Assembly: GCF_003001815.1 (NCBI RefSeq)
Contig: NZ_PVMZ01000024.1
Coordinates: forward strand, 62,001-126,000
DNA length: 64,000 bases
Reading direction: 5' to 3'
Origin: Actinoplanes italicus
Lineage (GTDB): Bacteria > Actinomycetota > Actinomycetes > Mycobacteriales > Micromonosporaceae
Of the stretch, positions 43,158 to 51,226 are shown piece by piece. The notes under the pieces were generated by a model. It was not told the DNA's origin, ran no database searches, and was given only the letters and a program-made list of their open reading frames with translations. Within the stretch, counting starts at the first letter, position 1. Each line of letters opens with the position of its first letter. The position numbers and the translations under genes are program-made.

Positions 43158-44435
43158 GTGCCGAACGTGCGCCGTGTCGCCGTGCTGGGCGGGAACCGGA
43201 TTCCGTTCGCCCGGTCCAACAGCCGCTATGCCCAGGCTTCGAACCAGGACATGCTCACCGCGGCCCTGGACGGCCTGGTCGCCCGCTTCGGGCTGGCCGG
43301 CGCCCAGCTCGGCGAGGTCGTCGCCGGTGCGGTGCTCAAGCACTCGCGTGACTTCAACCTGACCCGTGAGGTGGTGCTCGGGTCGCGGCTCGACCCGCGG
43401 ACCCCCGCCTACGACATCCAGCAGGCCTGCGGGACCGGTCTGGAGGCCGCGATCCTGGTCGCCAACAAGATCGCGCTCGGGCAGATCGACGCCGGTGTCG
43501 CCGGTGGCGTGGACACCACCTCCGACGCCCCGCTGCAGGTCAACGAGGACATGCGCCGGGCGCTGCTGGAACTCAACCGGGCCCGGTCGCTCGGCGCGCG
43601 GCTCAAGGCCGTTGCCAAACTGCGCCCGCAGCACGCCATCCAGCCGGAGCTGCCCCGAAACGCCGAACCGCGTACCGGGCTGTCGATGGGCGAGCACGCG
43701 GCGATCACGGCGGTGAAGTGGAACATCGACCGTGCCGCCCAGGACGAGCTGGCGCTGACGTCGCATCAGAGGCTCGCTGCGGCGTACGACCGCGGCTTTT
43801 TCGATGATCTTCTGACGCCCTATCTGGGTCTGACCCGGGACCAGAACCTGCGCCCCGACTCCACGCTGGAGAAACTCGCTTCGCTCAAGCCGGTGTACGG
43901 CAAGCAGAACGCCACAATGACGGCCGGCAACTCGACGCCGCTCACCGACGGCGCGTCGGCGGTGCTGCTGGCGTCGGAGGATTGGGCCGCGGCGCGGTCG
44001 CTGCCGGTGCTGGCCTGGTTCGCCGACTCGGAGACCGCGGCCGTCGACTACGTGCACGGTGACGAGGGGCTGCTCATGGCGCCGGCCTACGCCGTGCCGC
44101 GGATGCTCGCCCGCAACGGGCTCACCCTGCAGGACTTCGACTACTACGAGATCCACGAGGCGTTCGCGTCGCAGGTGCTGTCGACGCTGGCGGCGTGGGA
44201 GTCGCCGGAGTTCTGCAAGGACCGGCTCGGCCTGGACGCGCCGCTCGGCTCGATCGACCGGGCGAAGCTGAACGTCAACGGTTCCTCGCTGGCGGCCGGC
44301 CACCCGTTCGCCGCGACCGGCGGCCGGATCGTCGCCACGCTGGCGAAATTGCTGGCCGCGAAGGGCTCGGGCCGCGGCCTGATCTCCATCTGCGCCGCCG
44401 GTGGGCAGGGCGTCGTCGCGATCCTGGAGCGCTAG
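43158..44435 (+). CDS. fadA2: Acetyl-CoA acyltransferase (FadA2-like thiolase)
   Basis: A 425-residue thiolase. The nucleophilic Cys is in QQACGTGLE near residue 91, HEAFA near 333 and AAGHPFAATGGR supply catalytic histidines, and the second Cys is in SICAAGGQG near 412. HEAF rather than NEAF matches the FadI-like, long-chain type. GTG 43158 has GGAGGA 5 nt upstream. It completes the cycle with htdX and fabG4. Confidence 0.93.
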   Translation: MPNVRRVAVLGGNRIPFARSNSRYAQASNQDMLTAALDGLVARFGLAGAQLGEVVAGAVLKHSRDFNLTREVVLGSRLDPRTPAYDIQQACGTGLEAAILVANKIALGQIDAGVAGGVDTTSDAPLQVNEDMRRALLELNRARSLGARLKAVAKLRPQHAIQPELPRNAEPRTGLSMGEHAAITAVKWNIDRAAQDELALTSHQRLAAAYDRGFFDDLLTPYLGLTRDQNLRPDSTLEKLASLKPVYGKQNATMTAGNSTPLTDGASAVLLASEDWAAARSLPVLAWFADSETAAVDYVHGDEGLLMAPAYAVPRMLARNGLTLQDFDYYEIHEAFASQVLSTLAAWESPEFCKDRLGLDAPLGSIDRAKLNVNGSSLAAGHPFAATGGRIVATLAKLLAAKGSGRGLISICAAGGQGVVAILER

Positions 44436-44442
44436 CGATTCC

Positions 44443-44728
44443 GCGTGGTGATCTGTGGTCCGCGGGTGGGCGCGGGTCACCACGTTGGGCCGGTGTTGTT
44501 GTCGCGTGGTGATGTGTGGTCCGCGGGTGGGCGCAGGTCACCACGTTGGGCCGGTGTTGTTGTCGCGTGGTGACCTGCGGTCCGCGGGCGGGCGCAGGTC
44601 ACCACGTTGGGCCGGTGTTGTTGTTGCGTGGTGATCCGTGGCCCGTGGGTGGGCGTAGGTCACCACGTTGGGTGGGTGTTGTTGTTGCGTGGTGACCTGC
44701 GGTCCGCGGGCGGGCGCAGGTCACCACG
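44443..44728. repeat. Tandem 61-bp hairpin repeat, 4.7 copies
   Basis: Units begin at 44443, 44504, 44565, 44626 and 44687, an exact 61-bp period; the last is cut after about 42 bp. Each unit contains arms like CGTGGTGACCTGCG and CGCAGGTCACCACG around a 13-nt loop (GTCCGCGGGCGGG), then a TTGGGCCGGTGTTGTTG-type linker. Several unit differences are C to T changes that keep G-U pairing in the transcript. The array fills the 303-bp gap between the convergent fadA2 and xylanase genes, so it may stop transcription from both sides. Confidence 0.9.
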
Positions 44729-44738
44729 CAACGGGGGA

Positions 44739-46139
44739 TCAGCGGGCGGTGCAGGTCGTCGTCGTGGACGGGGCGTTTCCGGTGCCCTGGAAGCCGAACG
44801 ACGTGCTGGCGTTCGCGGCGACCGTGCCGTTGTAGCCGACGTTGGTGAACGACACCGCGCCCGAGGTGCCGCTCGCCGTGGCGCTCCACGTGTTCGACAC
44901 CGCGGCGCCGGTGGGCAGGGTGGCGCCGACGGTCCAGCCGGTGAGCGCAGCGGTTCCGGCCTTTACCGTGACGGTGGCGACGAAGCCGCCGTTCCAGGCG
45001 TTGACGGCGACGGTCGCGGTGCAGCTCTTGGTGCCGGACGGCTGGCTGGGCGACGGCGAGCCGGGGTTGCTGGGCGACGGCGAGCCCGGGTTGCTCGGTG
45101 ACGGCGAGCCGGGGTTGCTCGGTGACGGCGACGAGGTGCTGCCGCCGAAGGCGCTCAGCACCGCGTTGTACGCCGCCTTGGGGTTGCCGCTGCCGTCGAA
45201 CAGCAGCGGGGTGCCGCTGGCACGCCACGAGTCGGTGTCCCGGATGCCCCAGACGGTGATGCCGTTGCACCGGGTGACGGCGAGGCAGTCCTTGACCACG
45301 TTGCCGTAGGTGGTGGCCTGCGTGGTGCCGGAGCCCTCGATGTCGAGCTCGGTGATCTGCACGTCGACGCCGAGGTCGGCGAAGTTCTGCAGGGTGGTGC
45401 GGTAGTTGCCCGGGTAGGGCGATCCGCTGTTGAAGTGCGACTGGAAGCCGACGCAGTCGATCGGCACACCGCGTGCCTTGAAGTCCTTGACCATGTTGTA
45501 GACGCCCTGCGTCTTGGCCCAGCTCCAGTTGTCGGTGTTGTAGTCGTTGTAGCAGAGCTTGGCGGCCGGGTCGGCGGCGCGCGCGGTCTTGAACGCGTCC
45601 TCGATCCAGTCGTTGCCGGTGCGCTGCAGGTTGGAGTCGCGGCGGCCGCCGTTGCCGTCGTCGAACGCCTCGTTCACCACGTCCCACGAGTCGATCTTGC
45701 CCTTGTAGTGGGTCATGACCTGGGTGATGTGGTTCTTCATGGCGTTGCGCAGCGCGGTGCCGCTCATGCTCTGCATCCAGCCGGGCTGCTGCGAGTGCCA
45801 GGCCAGCGTGTGCCCGCGCACCTTGGCGCCGATCTCGTTGGCGCGGGTGATCAGCCGGTCGGCGGTGGTGAAGTTGAACTGGTTCTGCTGCGGCTCGAGA
45901 GCGTCGATCTTCATCTCGTTCTCGGCCGTGACCGAGTTGAACTCACGGTTGAGGATCGTCGAGTAGGTCGAGTCGCTCAGTCTGTTGAGCGAGACCGCGG
46001 TGCCGAAGTAGCGGCCCTTCTCGGCGGCTGCCGCTCCGAGGGTGGTGGCCGCCTCGGCGGATGGGGACAGGGCGACGAACGTTCCGGCGGCGAGCAGGCC
46101 GGTGGCCAGCACGCCCAGGATGGTACGGGGACTCCTCAT
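44739..46139 (-). CDS. Secreted GH10 endo-1,4-beta-xylanase with CBM2 module
   Basis: A 466-residue enzyme: a Sec signal (1-31), GH10 barrel (about 32-335) with acid/base Glu in DVVNEAFDD near 158 and nucleophile in ITELDIEG near 263, WHSQQPGWM in the substrate cleft, a linker of three to four SPSPSNPG repeats, and a C-terminal CBM2-like domain bounded by Cys (KSCTATVAVNAWNGG to TTTTCTAR). It cleaves xylan outside the cell. Upstream at 46196-46207 and 46296-46308 lie CCGAAACTTT motifs, candidate operators. Confidence 0.95.
   Translation of the reverse strand: MRSPRTILGVLATGLLAAGTFVALSPSAEAATTLGAAAAEKGRYFGTAVSLNRLSDSTYSTILNREFNSVTAENEMKIDALEPQQNQFNFTTADRLITRANEIGAKVRGHTLAWHSQQPGWMQSMSGTALRNAMKNHITQVMTHYKGKIDSWDVVNEAFDDGNGGRRDSNLQRTGNDWIEDAFKTARAADPAAKLCYNDYNTDNWSWAKTQGVYNMVKDFKARGVPIDCVGFQSHFNSGSPYPGNYRTTLQNFADLGVDVQITELDIEGSGTTQATTYGNVVKDCLAVTRCNGITVWGIRDTDSWRASGTPLLFDGSGNPKAAYNAVLSAFGGSTSSPSPSNPGSPSPSNPGSPSPSNPGSPSPSQPSGTKSCTATVAVNAWNGGFVATVTVKAGTAALTGWTVGATLPTGAAVSNTWSATASGTSGAVSFTNVGYNGTVAANASTSFGFQGTGNAPSTTTTCTAR
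45050..45130. repeat. 24-bp repeats encoding xylanase linker
   Basis: Three consecutive near-identical 24-bp units encode SPSPSNPG steps of the flexible linker between the GH10 and CBM2 modules. Copy number of such repeats can change by slippage. Confidence 0.75.
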
Positions 46140-46195
46140 GGGGGATCTGCCTTCGGTCCAGTCGATTCGGGGTATCGACGGGTGGCTCTGGACGG

Positions 46196-46308
46196 CCGAA
46201 ACTTTAGTTATCCCGTCCGTGATCCACCAAGGTCAAATTGTCCTTTCTCCCCGCTAATGATGAGGATGGGAGCGCGCCCATATGGCGGAGAGGCTCCGAA
46301 ACTTTCGG
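46196..46308. promoter_or_regulatory. Candidate xylanase operators
   Basis: CCGAAA-C-TTTCGG at 46296-46308 is a perfect 13-bp dyad, and CCGAAACTTTAG at 46196-46207 repeats its left two thirds. Both are upstream of the xylanase (start 46139). Dyads of CGAAA/TTTCG type occur near xylanolytic genes of actinobacteria; the regulator is not in the window. Confidence 0.55.
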
Positions 46309-46310
46309 AA

Positions 46311-46571
46311 CTACTTGGTGGTACGAAGCACCTCGGCGACCGCCGCGGCGGCGGCTGGTGCGTCATCGCCCTCGGCGTGCACGGTGACCGTGGTCCCGGC
46401 GGCGGCGCCGAGCGACATCAGACGCAGGGCGCTGCGGGCGCTCGCTGACCTCTCGCCGTACCGGATCTCCACGGTCGCGTGGAAACCCGCGGCGGTCCGG
46501 ACCACCGCGCCGGCCGGACGGGCGTGGAGTGCCGCGGGCAGGACCACCGCGACCTCAGAACTTGGGGACAT
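46311..46571 (-). CDS. HPr-like PTS phosphocarrier of the dihydroxyacetone kinase system
   Basis: An 86-residue HPr. ALHARPAG carries the phosphorylatable His16, and ARSALRLMSLGA matches the region around the regulatory Ser of HPr. ATG 46571 has GGGAGG 6 nt upstream and lies inside the end of dhaM (17-bp overlap), so they are translationally coupled. It likely hands phosphate from enzyme I to DhaM. In enterobacteria this domain is fused to DhaM; here it is separate. Confidence 0.87.
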   Translation of the reverse strand: MSPSSEVAVVLPAALHARPAGAVVRTAAGFHATVEIRYGERSASARSALRLMSLGAAAGTTVTVHAEGDDAPAAAAAVAEVLRTTK

Positions 46572-46941
46572 CACGGGCCTCCCGGGCGGCGTCGGCGACG
46601 GTGTCGAGGTCGGCGCCGGTCGAGGCGAGGACCGCGGCGGCCACCGCGCCCTCCACGAACGGGGCGTCCACCAGCAGAGGGCCGGGTGAGAGATCCTCCA
46701 GGACGGTGCGGGTGGTCAGCACCGCGCTGCCCAGATCGGCCAGCACCAGCACGCCGGCCCCGGCCTCGGCACGGCCGATCGCGGCAGCGATCAGTTCCGC
46801 GCTGGTGCCCAGCGTGCCGTCCTCGGTTCCGCCGGCCGGTTCCACCCGGACGTCGGGACCGGCGACCTGCGCGAGCAGATCCCGCACCCCGGACGCCAGT
46901 GACGGGCTGTGTGACACGAGCACGATCCCCACGTACGCCAT
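46555..46941 (-). CDS. dhaM: DhaM, PTS IIA-like phosphotransfer subunit
   Basis: A 128-residue protein with VGIVLVSHSPSLASGV at the N-terminus, where His11 is the phosphorylated residue, and LADLGSAVLTTRTVLE, both typical of mannose-IIA-like DhaM domains. It rephosphorylates the ADP bound to DhaL. Divergent from dhaK-dhaL across an 87-bp gap. Confidence 0.9.
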   Translation of the reverse strand: MAYVGIVLVSHSPSLASGVRDLLAQVAGPDVRVEPAGGTEDGTLGTSAELIAAAIGRAEAGAGVLVLADLGSAVLTTRTVLEDLSPGPLLVDAPFVEGAVAAAVLASTGADLDTVADAAREARDVPKF

Positions 46942-47028
46942 GGATCCCGATGGTAGTCACGCCAAAGGCTTGGCCGAATCACTCAGCGCGACCATGCTGA
47001 GGGAGGGACCGAGGCAAAGGAGCCGGCC

Positions 47029-48030
47029 GTGAAGAAATTCATCAACGATCCGAACGACGTGGTGGCCGAGGCGCTCGCCGGGATCGCCGCCGCCCATCCC
47101 GGCGACCTGCGTGTGGACACCGCCGGGCAGTACATCTGCCGCGCCGACGCGCCCCGCTCCGGCAAGGTGGCGCTGGTCTCCGGCGGCGGCTCCGGGCACG
47201 AGCCGCTGCACGGCGGCTTCGTCGGGCCCGGGATGCTCGACGCCGCCTGCCCCGGCGAGGTCTTCACCTCCCCGGTGCCCGACCAGATCCTCGCCGCCAC
47301 CAAGGCCGTCGACGGCGGCGCCGGGGTGGTCCACGTGGTGAAGAACTACACCGGTGACGTGATGAACTTCCAGATGGCCGCGGAGCTCGCCGCCGACGAG
47401 GGGGTCACGGTCGAGACCGTCCTGGTCGACGACGACGTGGCGGTGGAGAACTCGACGTGGACGGCCGGGCGGCGCGGCACCGGCGCCACCCTGCTGGTCG
47501 AGAAGATCGCCGGGGCGCTGGCCGAGGAGGGCGGCAAACTGGCCGAGGTCGCGGCGATCGGCCGCGAGGTCAACACCGCCTCCGGCTCCTTCGCGTACGC
47601 GTTGACCGCCGGCACCACCCCCGCGGCCGGGCGTCCCGGCTTCGACCTGCCGGACGACGAGATCGAGGTCGGCGTCGGCATCCACGGCGAACCCGGCCGT
47701 CGCCGGGAGAAGCTGCGCCCGGCGCGGGACCTGGTCCGCTCGGCGCTCGACGCGATCCTGGAGGCCAAGCCGGTCGCTGACGGCGATCAGGTGATCGTGC
47801 TGGTCAACGGTCTGGGCGGCACCCCGCTGCTCGAGCTCTATCTGGTGTACGGCGAGGTCGCCACGGTGCTGGCCGAGCGCGGTGTGCGGATCGTCCGGCG
47901 GCTGGTCGGCAACTACGTGACCAGTCTCGACATGGCCGGTCTGTCGATCACCGTGACCCGGGTGACCGACGAGATGGTCCGGCTGTGGGACGCGCCGGTG
48001 CGTACTCCCGGACTGCGCTGGGGTGCCTGA
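47029..48030 (+). CDS. dhaK: Dihydroxyacetone kinase subunit DhaK
   Basis: A 333-residue protein of normal DhaK length. GGGSGHEPLHGG contains His57 and VGVGIHGEPG contains His219, corresponding to the catalytic base and the His that covalently binds dihydroxyacetone. GTG 47029 follows AAGGAG at 6 nt. It phosphorylates dihydroxyacetone using DhaL-bound nucleotide and PEP-derived phosphate. Confidence 0.94.
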   Translation: MKKFINDPNDVVAEALAGIAAAHPGDLRVDTAGQYICRADAPRSGKVALVSGGGSGHEPLHGGFVGPGMLDAACPGEVFTSPVPDQILAATKAVDGGAGVVHVVKNYTGDVMNFQMAAELAADEGVTVETVLVDDDVAVENSTWTAGRRGTGATLLVEKIAGALAEEGGKLAEVAAIGREVNTASGSFAYALTAGTTPAAGRPGFDLPDDEIEVGVGIHGEPGRRREKLRPARDLVRSALDAILEAKPVADGDQVIVLVNGLGGTPLLELYLVYGEVATVLAERGVRIVRRLVGNYVTSLDMAGLSITVTRVTDEMVRLWDAPVRTPGLRWGA

Positions 48031-48031
48031 C

Positions 48032-48658
48032 GTGGATGTCGCTCTCGCCACCGCCTGGCTGCGCGCGGCCGCCGACGCCGTCACCGCCGACGCCGATCTG
48101 CTGACCCGGCTCGACTCCGCGATCGGCGACGGCGATCACGGCGCGAATCTGCGGCGCGGCTTCACCGCCGTCGTCGCGGTGTTAGACGGCTCGGAGTTCG
48201 CCGGCGTGGGCGACGTGTTCGTCCGGGCCGGCGCCACCCTGATCTCCAAGGTGGGCGGCGCGTCGGGTCCGCTGTACGGCAGCGCCCTGCGTGCCATCGG
48301 CAAGGCGTTGCCGCCCGGTGAGTCCGCCGACCTGGCCGATCTGGCCCGGGCGCTGCGGGCCGGGCTGGACGCGGTGTCCAAGCTGGGCGGTGCGGCTCCG
48401 GGCGACAAGACCATCGTGGACGCGTACGGCCCCGCGGTGGCCGCCTTCGAGGACGCGGTGGCCGGTGGCGCCGCCCTGCCCGAGGCGGCGGCCGGCGCGG
48501 CCCGGGCAGCCGGTGACGGGGCCCGGGCCACCACACCGTTGACAGCCCGCAAGGGCCGCGCCTCCTACCTCGGCGAACGCAGCGCCGGCCACCAGGACCC
48601 GGGCGCCACCTCGACCTGGCTGCTCTTCCAGGCGCTGGCCGACGTCACCGCCCCCTGA
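48032..48658 (+). CDS. dhaL: Dihydroxyacetone kinase ADP-binding subunit DhaL
   Basis: A 208-residue protein with IGDGDHGANLRRGF, the Mg-ADP-binding motif with conserved Asp residues, and GAAPGDKTIVDA and KGRASYLGERS blocks. GTG 48032, 8 nt after a GGGG, is preferred; GTG 48023 would overlap dhaK by 8 nt. Forms the kinase with DhaK. Confidence 0.92.
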   Translation: MDVALATAWLRAAADAVTADADLLTRLDSAIGDGDHGANLRRGFTAVVAVLDGSEFAGVGDVFVRAGATLISKVGGASGPLYGSALRAIGKALPPGESADLADLARALRAGLDAVSKLGGAAPGDKTIVDAYGPAVAAFEDAVAGGAALPEAAAGAARAAGDGARATTPLTARKGRASYLGERSAGHQDPGATSTWLLFQALADVTAP

Positions 48659-48795
48659 GGTCCCACCCGCCCCTCTCGTCAATCTGGACGAGTCAGCCCG
48701 CCGGAGCCATCCGTGCCGGAAGACTGGGTCCGGGCGGCTCTCTCAAGCGCGAACCGGCGGTGCCGATCCTGCGGTCAAGGGCTGGACGATGAGAG

Positions 48796-50382
48796 ATGGG
48801 GACACCGGGGATGGCGTTGAGCAGGTTGTTCGATGACCGGTCGCTACGCACCAAGATCGGCGCTGCCGCGATGACCGCGACGGTCAGCGGGCTGATCGTC
48901 GGTGGGCTGGCCGTGAACACGATCTTCGAGCTGAACGATAACGCCGCGGTGGCCCACCGGCAGTCGCTGGCGATCGAGACGGCCGTCGGGTCGTTCAGCA
49001 CCAACATCGAGGCTTTCAGCGGCGGCATGTCCTCGCTGCAGCTCTACCCGTCGCTCGCCGACCGGATCAAGCAGGGCATGGAGGCGAACCAGGCTGCGGT
49101 CGCCGACGCCTTCAAGGCGCTCGACCAGCATCTGCCCGGTGACGAGGTGGTCGCCAAGGCGAAGACCGACTGGGCCGACTATCTCGCCTTCATCAGCGCC
49201 CCGCCGGCCGGCCGGGCGACTCCGGCGCAGCTCGCCGAAGCGGTCAAGAAGTACGACAGTCTGCGAACCGCCCTCGCCGAGGACCAGAGCGCCCTGCGCG
49301 AGCGGGCCGTCAAGATGGCCGAGAAGAGCATCAGTGACTCCGAGTCGTCCGGCTCCTCGGCGGCCTGGACCGTCGGCGTGGTGCTGGTGATCGGCATGCT
49401 GCTCAGCCTGGTGATCGGTTTCCAGGTCGCGGCGCGGGTGCGCCGGACCGTCCGTGAGGTCGGCCGGATCGCCGAAGGGCTGGCTGAGGGCGACCTCACC
49501 CGTACGTCCGGAGTGAAGAGCCGTGACGAGATCGGCCGGATGGCCGCCGCCCTGGATCAGGGTGTGGCCCGGCTGCGTGAGGACATGGTGAACCTCGGCG
49601 GCAGCGTCGGCACCCTGCAGGACGCGGCCGGCCGGCTCAGCTCGGTGGCCGGCGGCGTCGACGCGGCCGCCAGCCAGGCGTCGGTGCAGGCCGGCACGGT
49701 CGCCAGCGCGGCCGACACGGTCTCGCACAACCTGCAGGTGGTCTCGGCCGGCTCGCAGGAGATGGGCTCGGCGATCCGCGACATCAGCATCTCCACCTCG
49801 GAGGCGTCCGAGGTGGCCGCGCAGGCCGTCCGGGTGGCCGCCGAGACCAACGCGATCGTGGGCCGGCTCGGCGCCTCGTCCGAGGAGATCTTCACCGTCG
49901 TCAAGGTGATCACCAGCATCGCCGAGCAGACCAACCTGCTCGCCCTGAACGCGACCATCGAGGCGGCCCGCGCCGGCGAGGTGGGCAAGGGCTTCGCGGT
50001 CGTCGCCGGCGAGGTCAAGGACCTGGCGCAGGAGACGGCCAAGGCCACCGAGGACATCTCTCAGCGGGTGCAGGCGATCCAGGCCGACACCAGCGGCGCG
50101 GTCACGGCGATCGGCGAGATCACCGAGATCATCGAGCGGATCAACGGCATCCAGCTGACCATCGCCTCGGCCGTCGAGGAGCAGACCGCGACGACCGCGG
50201 AGATGAACCGCACGCTCAGCGAGGCGGCGAACGGCGCCGGGGACATCGCGATGACCATCGGCTCGGTCTCCGAGGCGACCCGCAAGACCACCGACACGGT
50301 CGGCGAGACCCGTCACGCGGCCGACGACCTGAGCTCCACGGCGGCTCAGCTCCAGGCGGTCGTCTCACGATTCCGCTACTGA
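48796..50382 (+). CDS. Methyl-accepting chemotaxis protein
   Basis: A 528-residue receptor. TM1 is near residues 23-43, an extracytoplasmic four-helix-type domain follows, TM2 near 193-213 (AWTVGVVLVIGMLLSLVIGF), then HAMP (VREVGRIAEGLAEGDLTR) and the signalling domain with the invariant tip EQTNLLALNATIEAARAGE near 376-394. An ATG at 48811 is an alternative start. It ends in SRFRY. Probably senses an external compound; the ligand is unknown. Supports motility in this organism. Confidence 0.93.
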   Translation: MGTPGMALSRLFDDRSLRTKIGAAAMTATVSGLIVGGLAVNTIFELNDNAAVAHRQSLAIETAVGSFSTNIEAFSGGMSSLQLYPSLADRIKQGMEANQAAVADAFKALDQHLPGDEVVAKAKTDWADYLAFISAPPAGRATPAQLAEAVKKYDSLRTALAEDQSALRERAVKMAEKSISDSESSGSSAAWTVGVVLVIGMLLSLVIGFQVAARVRRTVREVGRIAEGLAEGDLTRTSGVKSRDEIGRMAAALDQGVARLREDMVNLGGSVGTLQDAAGRLSSVAGGVDAAASQASVQAGTVASAADTVSHNLQVVSAGSQEMGSAIRDISISTSEASEVAAQAVRVAAETNAIVGRLGASSEEIFTVVKVITSIAEQTNLLALNATIEAARAGEVGKGFAVVAGEVKDLAQETAKATEDISQRVQAIQADTSGAVTAIGEITEIIERINGIQLTIASAVEEQTATTAEMNRTLSEAANGAGDIAMTIGSVSEATRKTTDTVGETRHAADDLSSTAAQLQAVVSRFRY

Positions 50383-50432
50383 GCCCATCGAGACCCATTG
50401 AACGTTCGCTCAGGTGATGCCAGGGTGGGGGC

Positions 50433-51098
50433 ATGTACCCGCCCGAGCCCTGGCATCTGCGCGGACAGATGTATCTGTCGGTCTTCCTGATCCCCCGTCG
50501 CGACATGCCGGCCCTGCCGCCGGTCCTGGACGCGGCGGTGCGCCCGCTCACCGTCGGCGGGCGCGTCGCCGTCGGCGCCGCCTGGGTGTCGTACGAACCG
50601 GGCGGCGTCCTGCACTACAAGGAGCTGCTCAGCGCCGTCCTGGTGCACGAGCGCGGCCGCCCGCGGGTCAGCATCACCGACATCTGGGTGGACAGCGTCG
50701 CCTCCCGCGAGGGCGGCCGCCGCCTCTGGGGCATCCCGAAGGAGCTGGCCGACTTCCGGATCGACACGGACGCCGAGCCACTGGTCGACGCGACGATCTC
50801 CACCCCGGACGGTGCGTCGTTCGGTTCCGCGCTGGTGCGGCTGAAGCGGCGGTTGCCGGGCCGGTTCCCGCTCGGTTTCACGGTGGCCCAGCAACTGGGC
50901 GAGCAGGTGCGCCGCACCCCCGTGCGGGGCCGCGCCGGACTGCGGACCGCCTCCGCGGCGTGGCGTCCCGAGCCGGACGGCCCGCTCGGCTATCTGGCCG
51001 GCCACCGTCCCGTCCTCAGCCTCGCGATCACCGACTTCTGGCTGGTCTTCGGACGTTCCGCCGAGGACCGCGCGAAGAACCGGGCCCGCTCGGCCTGA
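50433..51098 (+). CDS. Acetoacetate decarboxylase-like protein
   Basis: A 221-residue protein with family blocks WVSYEPGGVLHYKELLSAVL and RRLWGIPKELADFRI, the latter containing a Lys in the region used for Schiff-base formation in acetoacetate decarboxylase. Members of this fold have varied or unknown activities. Monocistronic; an unusually long hairpin follows 4 nt after the stop. Confidence 0.72.
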   Translation: MYPPEPWHLRGQMYLSVFLIPRRDMPALPPVLDAAVRPLTVGGRVAVGAAWVSYEPGGVLHYKELLSAVLVHERGRPRVSITDIWVDSVASREGGRRLWGIPKELADFRIDTDAEPLVDATISTPDGASFGSALVRLKRRLPGRFPLGFTVAQQLGEQVRRTPVRGRAGLRTASAAWRPEPDGPLGYLAGHRPVLSLAITDFWLVFGRSAEDRAKNRARSA

Positions 51099-51102
51099 CC
51101 CC

Positions 51103-51161
51103 TGCGGCTGTGTCGTTCTGCTGTCCCAGCGCCGCTGAGACAGCAGAACGACACAGCCGCA
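51103..51161. terminator. Very long (23-bp) terminator-like hairpin
   Basis: Bases 51103-51125 are perfectly complementary to 51139-51161; the 13-nt loop holds a further CAGCG-C-CGCTG dyad, so the structure can stack almost continuously. It starts 4 nt after the decarboxylase-like stop and lies 66 bp before the next gene. A terminator is most likely. Confidence 0.82.
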
Positions 51162-51226
51162 TCGGTCCTTCACCGCCGGGTACGGTTCGCGGGGACGATC
51201 CGCCGCCGACCGCGTCGAGGAGCACG

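Noticed and set aside
37594..44435. Polyketide or other secondary-metabolite cluster
   Set aside because: The ligase, dehydrogenase, SDR, MaoC and thiolase genes match fatty-acyl catabolism; no carrier protein, ketosynthase or NRPS domain is present.
44443..44728. CRISPR array
   Set aside because: The repeat is a continuous 61-bp unit without unique spacers, and no cas gene is in the window.
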